A DNA stretch of 64,000 nucleotides from Streptomyces sp. T12 (GTDB taxonomy: Bacteria; Actinomycetota; Actinomycetes; Streptomycetales; Streptomycetaceae): contig NZ_CP117866.1 of NCBI RefSeq assembly GCF_028736035.1, positions 3,782,001 to 3,846,000 of the forward strand, given 5' to 3'. The notes under the pieces are model-generated. The model worked only from the letters and a program-made list of their open reading frames with translations. It searched no databases and was not told the DNA's origin. The position numbers and the translations under genes are program-made. Below, piece by piece: positions 26,350-34,698 of the stretch (position 1 is its first letter; every line of letters starts with the position of its first letter).

Positions 26350-27477
26350 TCAGGGGGCCGCCTCACCCCGCCCCGCACAGAACGCCACCGTCAAGTCCTT
26401 GACCAGCGCCTTGCGTTCGTAGTCGTCGAGCTCGACCAGGCCCCGCATGGTCAGCCGGGTCACCGTGTCCTCCACCGAGTCGACGACCGAGGTGAGCATG
26501 GTCGCCCGGTGCTGCGCGTCCAGCGCGGCGATCCGGCGTCGGTGCATGGCGGCGGCGACCTCGGGGGCGTACTCCACCCGCACCGGCCGCACCGAGAACA
26601 CCTCGAGCCCGACCGCCCCCGCGTCCCGCACCACCATCCGGGTCAGCGCGTCCCCGGCCAACTCGACCGACCCCCGCGAGGCACCCGGCATCTCCACCGG
26701 CACCCGGACCAGCGCCGCCTCGACGCACTCGCGCAGATACGTCTCGTGGTCCTCCACCCCGAGCGTCGCCCGCGCGGTGTCCCGCACCCGCCACACCACC
26801 AGCACGACCACCCGCAGCGCGACCCCGTTGCCGTCGGCCGCCGGCAACGGCTCGCTCCGCCAGTGCCGCAGCCGTACGTCGACCCGGCGGCGCAGCAGCA
26901 GCGGGTTGACCCACAGCAGCCCGGTGCGCCGGACCGTCCCCCGGTAGCCGCCGAACAGCCCGAGCACCCAGGCCCGCCCGGTCCGCCCCCGCGCCAGCCC
27001 GCCGAGGCCGACGAGCCCGAGGGCCCCGGCGCCCGTGTACGCCGCCCACTGCACGGGCCCCAGCCCCGCCGCGGATGCCGGCAACCGCAGCGCCTCCACC
27101 ACCAGCGGCGGCAGTACCCCGGCCCACCACGAGGTGGCCAGGCATCCGGCCGTCCCGCAGGCCCCGGCGAACACCCCCGCCGCCCCGGGCAGCACCCGCG
27201 CCGGCCGCTCCACCAGCTCGGGGTCGACCTCCGGCGCGGGACGCGGCTCCGGCTGCGCCGGGCGGCGCAGGCGCGGCTGCTCCCCCGTGCCCTGCCGGCG
27301 CGCCACGACCGTCGGCCTGAGCGGCACGGACACCGGGTCGGGGCCGTCACGGAACAGCAGATGGACGGGGATCTCGGTGGTCCCCTCGTTCTGGATCAGC
27401 CGGGCGGGCCGGGCAGGCCCCTCGGTCGAACCCGCGAGCCCCTCGGGCTCGGGCGTGGGTGAAGTGGTCGTGGTCAT
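26350..27477 (-). CDS. SPFH/band-7 domain membrane protein
   Basis: 375 residues. The N-terminal ~90 residues are Pro/Glu/Arg-rich and cytoplasmic. Two hydrophobic regions (VLPGAAGVFAGACGTAGCLA; WAAYTGAGALGLVGLGGLA) follow. The C-terminal half has the SPFH pattern: GLLWVNPLLLRRRVDVRLR, VVVLVVWRVRDTARATLG, VEDHETYLRECVEAALVR, and AGAVGLEVFSVRPVRVEYAP. Such proteins scaffold membrane microdomains. The ATG at 27477 is chosen for GGAGG upstream. It lies next to the peptidoglycan-binding gene in the same direction. Confidence 0.8.
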   Translation of the reverse strand: MTTTTSPTPEPEGLAGSTEGPARPARLIQNEGTTEIPVHLLFRDGPDPVSVPLRPTVVARRQGTGEQPRLRRPAQPEPRPAPEVDPELVERPARVLPGAAGVFAGACGTAGCLATSWWAGVLPPLVVEALRLPASAAGLGPVQWAAYTGAGALGLVGLGGLARGRTGRAWVLGLFGGYRGTVRRTGLLWVNPLLLRRRVDVRLRHWRSEPLPAADGNGVALRVVVLVVWRVRDTARATLGVEDHETYLRECVEAALVRVPVEMPGASRGSVELAGDALTRMVVRDAGAVGLEVFSVRPVRVEYAPEVAAAMHRRRIAALDAQHRATMLTSVVDSVEDTVTRLTMRGLVELDDYERKALVKDLTVAFCAGRGEAAP

Positions 27478-27534
27478 GCGTGCCTCCAGCCTCCGCGCCA
27501 GATGCGTCACCACGGTGGTGGTCGCGATGTCGGG

Positions 27535-29001
27535 TTACGAGAAGAGCCGCCGCCAGGTCTCCGGCCCCGGATAGCCGTCCGCCGCGCCGCCCCGCCAGCC
27601 CTGGGCACGCTGGAACGCCTCGACGCCGCGCCGGTCCGCCTCACCCCAGCGCGGCCCCGGCCCGGTCTTGTAGTGCTTGCCGAACCCCTTCTTCACCAGC
27701 TGCTTGCCGAGCTGGGCGACGTATTTGTTGCTGACGCCGGGCCGGAACATCGCCCGCCCCGGATAGCCCGGCACTCCGTGCGACGCGGGTGACGCGGGTG
27801 ACGTGGCCGACGCCGGCGACGCGTGCGTGGCGGGGGCACCATGCCCGCCCAGCCACGTCGCCTGGATGTTCTTGCCCTTGCCCGTCACCAGCAGCGCCCA
27901 CGTCCGCGGCCCCGGAAACCCGTCCGCGTCCCGGCCCCGCCAGCCCTGGGCCAGCTGGAAGGCCCGCACGGCCCTGCGGTCCATGTCCGACCAACGCGGC
28001 CCCGGCCCCACCGTGTAGTACCGGCCGGCGCCGCGCGCGACGAGCATGCGGCCCAGCTGGGTGACGTACTTGTTGTTGGCCCCGGGGCCGAAATAGGCCT
28101 GCCCCGGGTAGGGCGCCCCGCGCTGGGGATCCTCCGGCTTGGCGGCGTCCGCCTGCCCGGCACCGGGCGGATCTCCGTCGGGCCGTCCGCCTTCGGGACG
28201 CCCACTGTCGGGACGTCCACCGTCCGGCCGCCCGGTGTCCGGTTTCCCACCCGTCGCGCCGCCCACGAGTCCCTTGTACCGATAGGCCAGATAGCGGCCG
28301 GAGTGGCTCCAGTAGGCGTACGGGGTGGCCTGTCGGCGGGCATGCGGGCGGGTCGCCTCGTAGGCGATGTAGTAGCTGTGCGTGTAGTCCGTCCAGCCGC
28401 CGAAAATGACGACGTGCGAGCCTTTCTCGGGGTCCGCCGGATTGTGGAACAGCAGAATGTCACCGGGCTGAAGGTCCTCCTTCGAGATGCGTACGCCGTA
28501 CTGGTCGAGACTGCCGGTCCATTCGTTCCCAGGCAGCTTCCAGGCCATCGAGACGAATCCGGAACAGTCCTGCCGGTATCCGTCCGACCAGTACTTGTAC
28601 ATGCTGTACGGCACCCTCGCGGCGACCCATTTCCTGGCCCGCCTGATGATTTCCGCACGGGTGGTCGCGGGCGTGACGAGCACGCCGCCCGGCTTGACCG
28701 GCCGCCCGCCCGGGCCGTGCAGCGGAGCCTTGCCGCCCTGGGGCGTCTCGGGCTCGTCACCTGCGGGAACGCCCGGACGGTCGGGGGCGTGGGGGGCGGC
28801 GAGGGCCGGGGCCGTGTGACCGACGGCGAGGGTGGTGGAGGCGGCTGCGGCGAGGATCAGCGCCCGGTGGGCGGCCGGGTGGCGGCCGGTCGCGGAATGC
28901 GGCAGAACGCGTCGCCAGTGAACGCATCCGGGGCAGTCGCAGTCACTCGCCGGATCGAATTCCTCGAATACCGGAGCGGCCGGCGTCGAGCCCGTCTCCA
29001 T
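27535..29001 (-). CDS. secreted NlpC/P60-like protein with two peptidoglycan-binding domains
   Basis: 488 residues. Residues ~45-70 form a signal-like segment (HRALILAAAASTTLAVGHTA). A CHAP/NlpC-P60-type domain at ~105-230 contains YRQDCSGFVSMAW (catalytic Cys), PGDILLFHNPADPEKGSHVV (His). A GRPDxG repeat linker follows, then two copies of a peptidoglycan-binding repeat: YFGPGANNKYVTQLGRMLVA ... RWSDMDRRAVRAFQLAQGWRG and MFRPGVSNKYVAQLGKQLVK ... EADRRGVEAFQRAQGWRG. The ATG at 29001 follows GAGGGGAA. It probably binds or cuts cell-wall peptidoglycan; the neighbour of cslA in S. coelicolor is similar (memory). Confidence 0.8.
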   Translation of the reverse strand: METGSTPAAPVFEEFDPASDCDCPGCVHWRRVLPHSATGRHPAAHRALILAAAASTTLAVGHTAPALAAPHAPDRPGVPAGDEPETPQGGKAPLHGPGGRPVKPGGVLVTPATTRAEIIRRARKWVAARVPYSMYKYWSDGYRQDCSGFVSMAWKLPGNEWTGSLDQYGVRISKEDLQPGDILLFHNPADPEKGSHVVIFGGWTDYTHSYYIAYEATRPHARRQATPYAYWSHSGRYLAYRYKGLVGGATGGKPDTGRPDGGRPDSGRPEGGRPDGDPPGAGQADAAKPEDPQRGAPYPGQAYFGPGANNKYVTQLGRMLVARGAGRYYTVGPGPRWSDMDRRAVRAFQLAQGWRGRDADGFPGPRTWALLVTGKGKNIQATWLGGHGAPATHASPASATSPASPASHGVPGYPGRAMFRPGVSNKYVAQLGKQLVKKGFGKHYKTGPGPRWGEADRRGVEAFQRAQGWRGGAADGYPGPETWRRLFS

Positions 29002-29186
29002 GCGATTCCCCTCACACTCCAGTCGGAAATGCCCGCGGCTGTACACCCCGTCAGTTTCTCAACTGTCTTCCGGACTCGCATGTTGACGGTCCGAATGGTT
29101 TACGGCGCCCCCGGCACCCCCCGACCACCCCGCGCCCGCGGTCAGGAGCACCCCCGGAGGTCATGTAGAGTTAACGACGTCAGCGC

Positions 29187-29260
29187 GCGCCGCTAGCTCA
29201 GTTGGTTAGAGCAGCTGACTCTTAATCAGCGGGTCCGGGGTTCGAGTCCCTGGCGGCGCA
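29187..29260 (+). tRNA. tRNA-Lys(CTT), copy 3
   Basis: Identical to copies 1 and 2; acceptor stem GCGCCGC/GCGGCGC, anticodon CTT. Confidence 0.97.
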
Positions 29261-29267
29261 CAGACGG

Positions 29268-29300
29268 TGAAGGCCCCTCGCAACTGCGGGGGGCCTTCGC
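29268..29300 (+). terminator. hairpin after tRNA-Lys 3
   Basis: GAAGGCCCC pairs with GGGGCCTTC, 8 bp after the tRNA. The 329-bp stretch 29261-29589 holds this, a C12 run, a tRNA fragment, a long inverted repeat and a second hairpin, but no gene. Confidence 0.7.
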
Positions 29301-29354
29301 TCATGACACGAGTCCTCCCGGGTCACGCAGCGGCGGCCGGGGGTCCGGGGGTTG

Positions 29355-29366
29355 CCCCCCCCCCCC
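29355..29366. repeat. homopolymer run of 12 C
   Basis: Twelve consecutive C within the spacer before the second tRNA 3' fragment. This is unusual, and its length may vary or be mis-called. Confidence 0.7.
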
Positions 29367-29378
29367 CGGGAAATGCAG

Positions 29379-29414
29379 CATCAGCGGGTCCGGGGTTCGA
29401 GTCCCTGGCGGCGC
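29379..29414 (+). repeat. 36-nt tRNA-Lys 3' fragment (att-like scar)
   Basis: Exact copy of the last 36 nt of tRNA-Lys without the 5' half, 154 bp after the end of tRNA-Lys 3. It starts at the same base as the fragment at 23168-23203, and both are preceded by a similar spacer (TCCGGGGGTT ... GGGAA.T.CAGC). Confidence 0.92.
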
Positions 29415-29420
29415 ACCGGT

Positions 29421-29469
29421 GACGATGGCGAGCCATGATCGCAAAAAGCGCGATCCCGGCTCGCCATCG
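29421..29469. repeat. 13-bp inverted repeat with inner stem
   Basis: ACGATGGCGAGCC (29421-29433) pairs with 29457-29469. An inner GATCGC/GCGATC stem (29436-29441/29449-29454) encloses an A-rich loop. It could be a terminator for the lost tRNA-like transcript or part of a former element. Confidence 0.7.
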
Positions 29470-29530
29470 TCGTTTCTGCGCGGCTGCGCCGCGCGTGGTG
29501 GGGGCTCCGCCACCCACACCCCCTTCAGAT

Positions 29531-29562
29531 CGGAAGCCCCTCGTGCAAGCGAGGGGCTTCCG
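29531..29562 (+). terminator. hairpin CGGAAGCCCCTCG/CGAGGGGCTTCCG
   Basis: A 13-bp perfect stem, close in sequence to the terminator after tRNA-Lys 1. It lies just before the GntR gene and is probably the original tRNA-Lys 3 terminator displaced by inserted sequence. Confidence 0.7.
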
Positions 29563-29589
29563 GTGTGTTTGGCCGGATACCCTCTGGCC

Positions 29590-30306
29590 ATGGCAGCGCG
29601 CGACCTTCAAGAGCGGATCAAGAAGCTCATCATCGACCGCCGGCTGCCCTCCGGGGCCCCGCTGCCGACGGAGCCCGAGCTGATGGCGCACCTGGGCGCC
29701 AGCCGGAACTCCGTGCGCGAGGCGCTCAAGGGCCTGCAGGCGATGGGCATCGTCGAGATCCGGCACGGGTTCGGGACGTACGTCGGCACGATGTCGCTGG
29801 CGCCGATGATCGAGGGCCTCGCCTTCCGCACGGTCGCCGGGCACTACCGGGGCGAGGACACCCTGCTGCAGCTGGTGCAGCTGCGGGAGGCCGTGGAGAC
29901 GGGGCTGGTGTCCCGGCTCGCGGGGCGGATCCCGGACGGCGACCTCGTTGAACTGGACGCGCTCGTCGACCGTATGGAAGAGCAGGCGGCGCACGGCGGT
30001 GACGGCATCGCCGAGACCGACCGGGCGTTTCACGCCACTCTCTACCGAGGGCTGGACAACGCGCTGCTGGGCGAGGTGATGGAGGCGTTCTGGGACGCCT
30101 TCCACCGCGTCCACACCGATCTCGGGGGTGCGCCGCAGGAACCGCTGGTCACCTGCCGACAGCACCGGGAGATCGTGGACGCGGTGCGGTCGGGCGATGC
30201 GATACGGGCGGAGGAGGCCATAAGAGAGCACTTCGGCAACATCCGGGCCCGCGTATCCACAACGGGTACACAACACCCCCACAGGTGCCACAATGAGCGC
30301 GTATGA
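29590..30306 (+). CDS. GntR/FadR-type (FCD) transcriptional regulator
   Basis: 238-residue regulator. Winged helix: LQERIKKLIIDRRLPSGAPL, ELMAHLGASRNSVREALKGL, IRHGFGTYVG. FCD ligand domain: QLREAVETGLVSRLAGRIPD, the metal-type residues TDRAFHATLYRGLDN, and the C-terminal CRQHREIVDAVRSGD ... EEAIREHFGNI. The ATG at 29590 is accepted; no strong ribosome site is seen. It stands alone between the tRNA-Lys region and cslA, and no target is evident. Confidence 0.82.
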   Translation: MAARDLQERIKKLIIDRRLPSGAPLPTEPELMAHLGASRNSVREALKGLQAMGIVEIRHGFGTYVGTMSLAPMIEGLAFRTVAGHYRGEDTLLQLVQLREAVETGLVSRLAGRIPDGDLVELDALVDRMEEQAAHGGDGIAETDRAFHATLYRGLDNALLGEVMEAFWDAFHRVHTDLGGAPQEPLVTCRQHREIVDAVRSGDAIRAEEAIREHFGNIRARVSTTGTQHPHRCHNERV

Positions 30307-30631
30307 CCGGTAAACACCTCGTTTCGCATCTTGCGATCATGTGGAACGACGTAGAACCCTGGTGATTGGTTTTTCAAGATGCTGCGGATTCGCGGCAGTT
30401 GGGGGGCAAGGAGCCGGTTGCCGGTTTTTGCCGGGAGGTAGGGGGCCCGGTTCATGACCGCATGCCGAGGGGGGCATGATGCAACCGGAAGGTCGCTGTT
30501 CCATGTCTATGGTGGAGAAGATGTGGTGACTGCGGCCCACCACTGACACGCCTGTGCAAGGTCGAGGGGGACCGGAGCAGTCGTAAAGGAACCGACAGAC
30601 ACGCGGTGACCTGCGTGTGGGGGGATGACTC
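30307..30631. other. 325-bp region upstream of cslA
   Basis: Contains a stem followed by T-run (CCGGTTGCCGGTTTTT near 30415-30430), likely the terminator of the GntR gene, and then the cslA leader. No riboswitch that I can recognise, and no gene. Confidence 0.5.
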
Positions 30632-32662
30632 ATGACGTCGACGCCGACGGGCGCCCGGCAGAACTTCGACCCGTCTCAGACAACTCAGCTAAGGGTGCCT
30701 TCGCAGACACGGACCGGCGCGTTCCGCCGGATCAAGAAGACGCTGCCGAAGTACGACTACGAGCACTACAGCCGGCTGGCCGGTCCCCTCACCCAGCCCG
30801 ACCCGAACAAGCCGTACCGGGTCCAGTACCGCTCGCTCATATCGCAGGAGCCGCACCGGATCAGGGTCGCCCTGATGCTGGCGGCCGCTCCGCTGCTGTC
30901 GCTGGTCCTGCTGTTCTGGCTGCTGCAGCCCGAGCACTGGACCGAACGCGACTATCCCGCCTTCGACTTCCTGCCGGCCCTCGACGTCGTGATGCTCGTC
31001 TCGATCGGTCTGATCGAGTTCTTCCGCTGCATGAACGTGCTGTCGAACGCGCACGCCACGCTGGTCGCCCGCGACCCGATCCCGGTGGTGCCGGAGACCG
31101 GCACCAGAGTGGCCTTCCTCACCTCCTTCGTGCCCGGCAAGGAGCCGCTGGAGATGGTGACGAAGACCCTGGAGGCGGCCGTCAAGCTGCGCCACCGGGG
31201 TCTGATGCACGTCTGGCTGCTGGACGAGGGCGACGACCCGGAGGTCAAGGAGGTGTGCGCGCGGCTCGGCGTGCACCACTTCTCCCGCAAGGGCGTGGCC
31301 AAGTGGAACCAGGCCAAGGGCCCGCACCGCGCCAAGACCAAGCACGGCAACTACAACGCCTGGCTCGACGCGCACGGCGACGACTACGACTTCTTCGCCT
31401 CGGTCGACACCGACCACGTGCCGCTGCCCAACTACCTGGAGCGGATGCTCGGCTTCTTCCGCGACCCGAACATCGGCTTCGTCATCGGCCCGCAGGTCTA
31501 CGGCAACTACGACAACTTCGTCACCAAGGCCGCCGAGTCGCAGCAGTTCCTCTTCCACGCCCTCATCCAGCGCGCCGGCAACCGCTACGGCGCCCCGATG
31601 TTCGTGGGTACGTCGAACGCCGTACGCATCAAGGCGCTCAAGCAGATCGGGGGCCTGTACGACTCGATCACCGAGGACATGGCGACCGGCTTCGAGATCC
31701 ACCGCCACAAGAACCCGGCGACGGGCAAGAAGTGGCGCTCGGTGTACACGCCGGACGTGCTCGCCGTCGGTGAGGGCCCGAGCGCCTGGACGGACTTCTT
31801 CACCCAGCAGATGCGCTGGTCGCGAGGGACGTACGAGACGATCCTCAAGCAGTACTGGAAGGGCTGGTACTCGCTGCCGCCGAGCAAGCTCTTCAACTAC
31901 ACGATGATGATCATCTTCTACCCGATGTCCGCCCTCAACTGGATCCTGGCCGCGCTGAGCTGTGCGCTGTTCCTGGGCCTGGGCGCCTCGGGTGTGAACA
32001 TCGACCCGACGATCTGGCTGATGCTCTACGGCAACGCCTCCGCGCTGCAGATCGGCCTGTACGTCTGGAACCGCCGCCACAACGTCTCGCCGCACGAGCC
32101 CGAGGGCTCCGGCGGTGTGGCCGGCATGGTGATGTCCGCGCTGTCGGCGCCGCTGTACGCGAAGGCGCTGATCGACTCCGCGCTGCGCCGCAAGAGCAAG
32201 TTCGTGGTCACGCCCAAGGGCGACTCGGCCAGCCCCGACCGGTGGTTCGGGACGTTCCGGTACCACTGGTACTTCATCGCGATCTTCGGCGCCTCGATCA
32301 CCGCCGGTTTCGTCTACGGGCACTCGCACCCCGCGATGATCACCTGGGCGACGTTCGCCATGCTGATCACCGCGACGCCGATCTTCGCCTGGCGGTACAT
32401 GCTGCGGCAGGACAAGAAGAGGCCCGCGGCGACCGTCCCGGCCCAGCCGGCGCCGGCTCAGCCCGCGGCGTACCAGCCGGAGCCACACTCACAGCCACAG
32501 CCACAGCAACAGCCACAACCGCTGCCCGCGCAGCACACGCCCCATGCCGGGCACGCCCCGCATGCGCCGCAGCACAAACCGAGTTGGGCCGCTTCTTCCG
32601 GCAGCGGCACCGACCAGACCATGCAGATCGCCCTTGGTGGACTTGGGGGACGTAAGGAATGA
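30632..32662 (+). CDS. cslA: cellulose synthase-like glycosyltransferase CslA
   Basis: 676-residue integral membrane GT2 enzyme that makes a beta-linked glycan at hyphal tips in Streptomyces. Two N-terminal membrane helices (residues ~75-130) are followed by the catalytic domain with VWLLDEGDDPE, the DxD motif in ASVDTDHVPLP, the acid in DSITEDMATGF and the QxxRW motif QQMRWSRG. Further helices then precede a C-terminal tail rich in Pro, Gln and His. ATG 30632 has GGGGGGA upstream. Its stop overlaps the glxA start (ATGA), so the two are translationally coupled. Confidence 0.95.
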   Translation: MTSTPTGARQNFDPSQTTQLRVPSQTRTGAFRRIKKTLPKYDYEHYSRLAGPLTQPDPNKPYRVQYRSLISQEPHRIRVALMLAAAPLLSLVLLFWLLQPEHWTERDYPAFDFLPALDVVMLVSIGLIEFFRCMNVLSNAHATLVARDPIPVVPETGTRVAFLTSFVPGKEPLEMVTKTLEAAVKLRHRGLMHVWLLDEGDDPEVKEVCARLGVHHFSRKGVAKWNQAKGPHRAKTKHGNYNAWLDAHGDDYDFFASVDTDHVPLPNYLERMLGFFRDPNIGFVIGPQVYGNYDNFVTKAAESQQFLFHALIQRAGNRYGAPMFVGTSNAVRIKALKQIGGLYDSITEDMATGFEIHRHKNPATGKKWRSVYTPDVLAVGEGPSAWTDFFTQQMRWSRGTYETILKQYWKGWYSLPPSKLFNYTMMIIFYPMSALNWILAALSCALFLGLGASGVNIDPTIWLMLYGNASALQIGLYVWNRRHNVSPHEPEGSGGVAGMVMSALSAPLYAKALIDSALRRKSKFVVTPKGDSASPDRWFGTFRYHWYFIAIFGASITAGFVYGHSHPAMITWATFAMLITATPIFAWRYMLRQDKKRPAATVPAQPAPAQPAAYQPEPHSQPQPQQQPQPLPAQHTPHAGHAPHAPQHKPSWAASSGSGTDQTMQIALGGLGGRKE

Positions 32663-34596
32663 ACGACCGTGCAGGCCGCCGCCGCGCCCGTCGACTCGCG
32701 ATAGGTACGGCGGTGGTACTCGCGCTGGCCGGAATGAACGGGCCGTGGCTGTACCGCGTCGGCACCGAGAAATACCACCAGTACCAAATCAACAAGCCCG
32801 AGTACAAAGCCGACAACGGCAAGTGGGAGATCGTCGACTTCCCGGAGGAGTACCGCCAGAACACCATCCACGCGGCGCTTCTGCACACCGGCAAGGTGCT
32901 GCTGATCGCGGGCTCGGGCAACAACCAGGACAACTTCGACGCGAAGCAGTACGACACCCGGATCTGGGACCCGGTCAAGGGCACGATCAAGAAGGTGCCG
33001 ACGCCGAACGACCTGTTCTGCACGGGCCATACCCAGCTGTCCAACGGCAACCTGCTGATCGCGGGCGGCACGAAGCGGTACGAGAAGCTGAAGGGTGACG
33101 TCACCAAGGCCGGCGGCCTGATGATCGTCCACAACGAGAACCCGGACCGGCCGATCACGCTGCCCGCGGGCACCAAGTTCACCGGCAAGGAGAACGGCAA
33201 GACCTTCGTCTCCAAGGACCCGGTGCTGGTGCCGCGCGCGAAGAAGGTCTTCGACAAGGCGACCGGCAAGTTCCTGCGCAACGACCCCGGTCTCGGCCGG
33301 ATCTACGTCGAGGCGCAGAAGAAGGGCGCCAAGTACGAGACCGGCACCCAGGACAACTACCGGATCCAGGGCCTGACCGGCACCGACGCGCGCAACACGT
33401 ACGGCATCGCGCAGAAGCTCGCCCTCGACAAGAAGGACTTCCAAGGCATCCGGGACGCCTACGAGTTCGACCCGGTCGCCGAGAAGTACATCAAGGTCGA
33501 CCCGATGCACGAGGCCCGCTGGTACCCGACGCTCACCACGTTGGGCAACGGCAAGATCCTCAGCGTCTCCGGCCTCGACGACATCGGCCAGCTGGTGCCG
33601 GGCAAGAACGAGGTGTACGACCCGGCGACCAAGAAGTGGACGTACCTGCAGAAGGTGCGGCAGTTCCCGACGTACCCGGCGCTGTTCCCGCTGGAGAACG
33701 GCAAGATCTTCTACTCGGGTTCGAACGCGGGCTACGGTCCTGACGACGTGGGCCGCGACCCCGGCATCTGGGACGTCGACACCAACAAGTTCAGCAAGCT
33801 GCCCGGGCTCAGTGACCCCAAGCTGCTGGAGACCTCGGGCACGGTGCTGCTGCCGCCGGCGCAGGACGAGAAGTACATGGTGATCGGCGGCGGGGGCGTC
33901 GGCGAGTCCAAGGAGTCCAGCGAGAAGACGCGGCTCATCGATCTGAAGGACGACAACCCGAAGTTCGTGGACGGGCCGTCGCTGGAGAAGGGCACGCGGT
34001 ATCCGCAGGCGTCGGTGCTGCCGGACGACACCGTGCTGGTGTCGGGCGGTTCCGAGGACTACCGGGGCCGCGGCGACTCCAACATCCTCCAGGCGCGGAT
34101 CTACCACCCGGACACGGGCAGCCTCGACCAGGTCGCCGACCCGCTGGTGGGCCGCAACTACCACTCCGGCTCGATCCTGCTGCCCGACGGCCGCGTGATG
34201 TTCTTCGGCTCGGACTCGCTGTACGCCGACAAGGCCAACACCAAGCCGGGCAAGTTCGAGCAGCGGATCGAGATCTACACGCCGCCCTATCTGTACCGGG
34301 ACGCGCAGCCGTCGCTGTCGGGCGGGCCGCAGACCATCAAGCGCGGCGGGACGGGCACGTTCACCTCGCAGCACGCCTCGTCCATCGAGAACGTACGGCT
34401 GATCCGGCCGAGCGCGTCGACGCACGTCACGGATGTCGATCAGCGGTCGGTCGCGCTGGACTTCAAGAAGTCCGGGGACAAGATCACGGTGAATGTGCCG
34501 ACGAACCGGAACCTGGTTCCGTCGGGCTGGTACATGCTGTTCGTGACGGACGACCAGGGGACGCCGAGCAAGGCGCAGTGGGTGAGGGTCCCGTAG
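32659..34596 (+). CDS. glxA: GlxA copper radical oxidase
   Basis: 645-residue membrane-anchored oxidase related to galactose oxidase. It has an N-terminal signal anchor (ARRLAIGTAVVLALAG) and a seven-blade Kelch-type propeller. Cofactor residues match the studied S. lividans enzyme: Cys121 in DLFCTGHT, with Trp288 and Tyr289 in EARWYPTL. The copper ligand region includes GRNYHSGSILLPDG. It acts outside the membrane on the CslA glycan and is needed with CslA for normal hyphal growth in Streptomyces. ATG 32659 overlaps the cslA stop. Confidence 0.95.
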   Translation: MNDRAGRRRARRLAIGTAVVLALAGMNGPWLYRVGTEKYHQYQINKPEYKADNGKWEIVDFPEEYRQNTIHAALLHTGKVLLIAGSGNNQDNFDAKQYDTRIWDPVKGTIKKVPTPNDLFCTGHTQLSNGNLLIAGGTKRYEKLKGDVTKAGGLMIVHNENPDRPITLPAGTKFTGKENGKTFVSKDPVLVPRAKKVFDKATGKFLRNDPGLGRIYVEAQKKGAKYETGTQDNYRIQGLTGTDARNTYGIAQKLALDKKDFQGIRDAYEFDPVAEKYIKVDPMHEARWYPTLTTLGNGKILSVSGLDDIGQLVPGKNEVYDPATKKWTYLQKVRQFPTYPALFPLENGKIFYSGSNAGYGPDDVGRDPGIWDVDTNKFSKLPGLSDPKLLETSGTVLLPPAQDEKYMVIGGGGVGESKESSEKTRLIDLKDDNPKFVDGPSLEKGTRYPQASVLPDDTVLVSGGSEDYRGRGDSNILQARIYHPDTGSLDQVADPLVGRNYHSGSILLPDGRVMFFGSDSLYADKANTKPGKFEQRIEIYTPPYLYRDAQPSLSGGPQTIKRGGTGTFTSQHASSIENVRLIRPSASTHVTDVDQRSVALDFKKSGDKITVNVPTNRNLVPSGWYMLFVTDDQGTPSKAQWVRVP

Positions 34597-34642
34597 CCCC
34601 GTAGCCCGTAGTCCTGTAGTCCTGTAGCGAGCCGGCAAGCAC

Positions 34643-34675
34643 TTGGGGCGCCCTCCGTGACGGAGGGCGCCCCAA
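34643..34675. terminator. bidirectional terminator between glxA and GH6 gene
   Basis: A 16-bp perfect stem, TTGGGGCGCCCTCCGT paired with its complement around a tiny loop, between convergent genes. Just before it, 34593-34627 holds irregular GTAGCCC/GTAGTCCT repeats beginning at the glxA stop. Confidence 0.9.
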
Positions 34676-34698
34676 GGCGTGTACGGGCCGTGCAGGGC

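Noticed and set aside
22948..29590. A resident integrative element between tRNA-Lys genes
   Set aside because: The tRNA 3' duplications are present but the genes between are ordinary chromosomal ones, with no integrase, replication or transfer genes. Called scars instead.
30307..30631. c-di-GMP or c-di-AMP riboswitch before cslA
   Set aside because: No conserved core of either class could be matched; only a terminator-like stem was seen.
32458..34638. 726-codon minus-strand frame across glxA
   Set aside because: Antisense shadow of glxA, whose cofactor residues are all in place on the plus strand.
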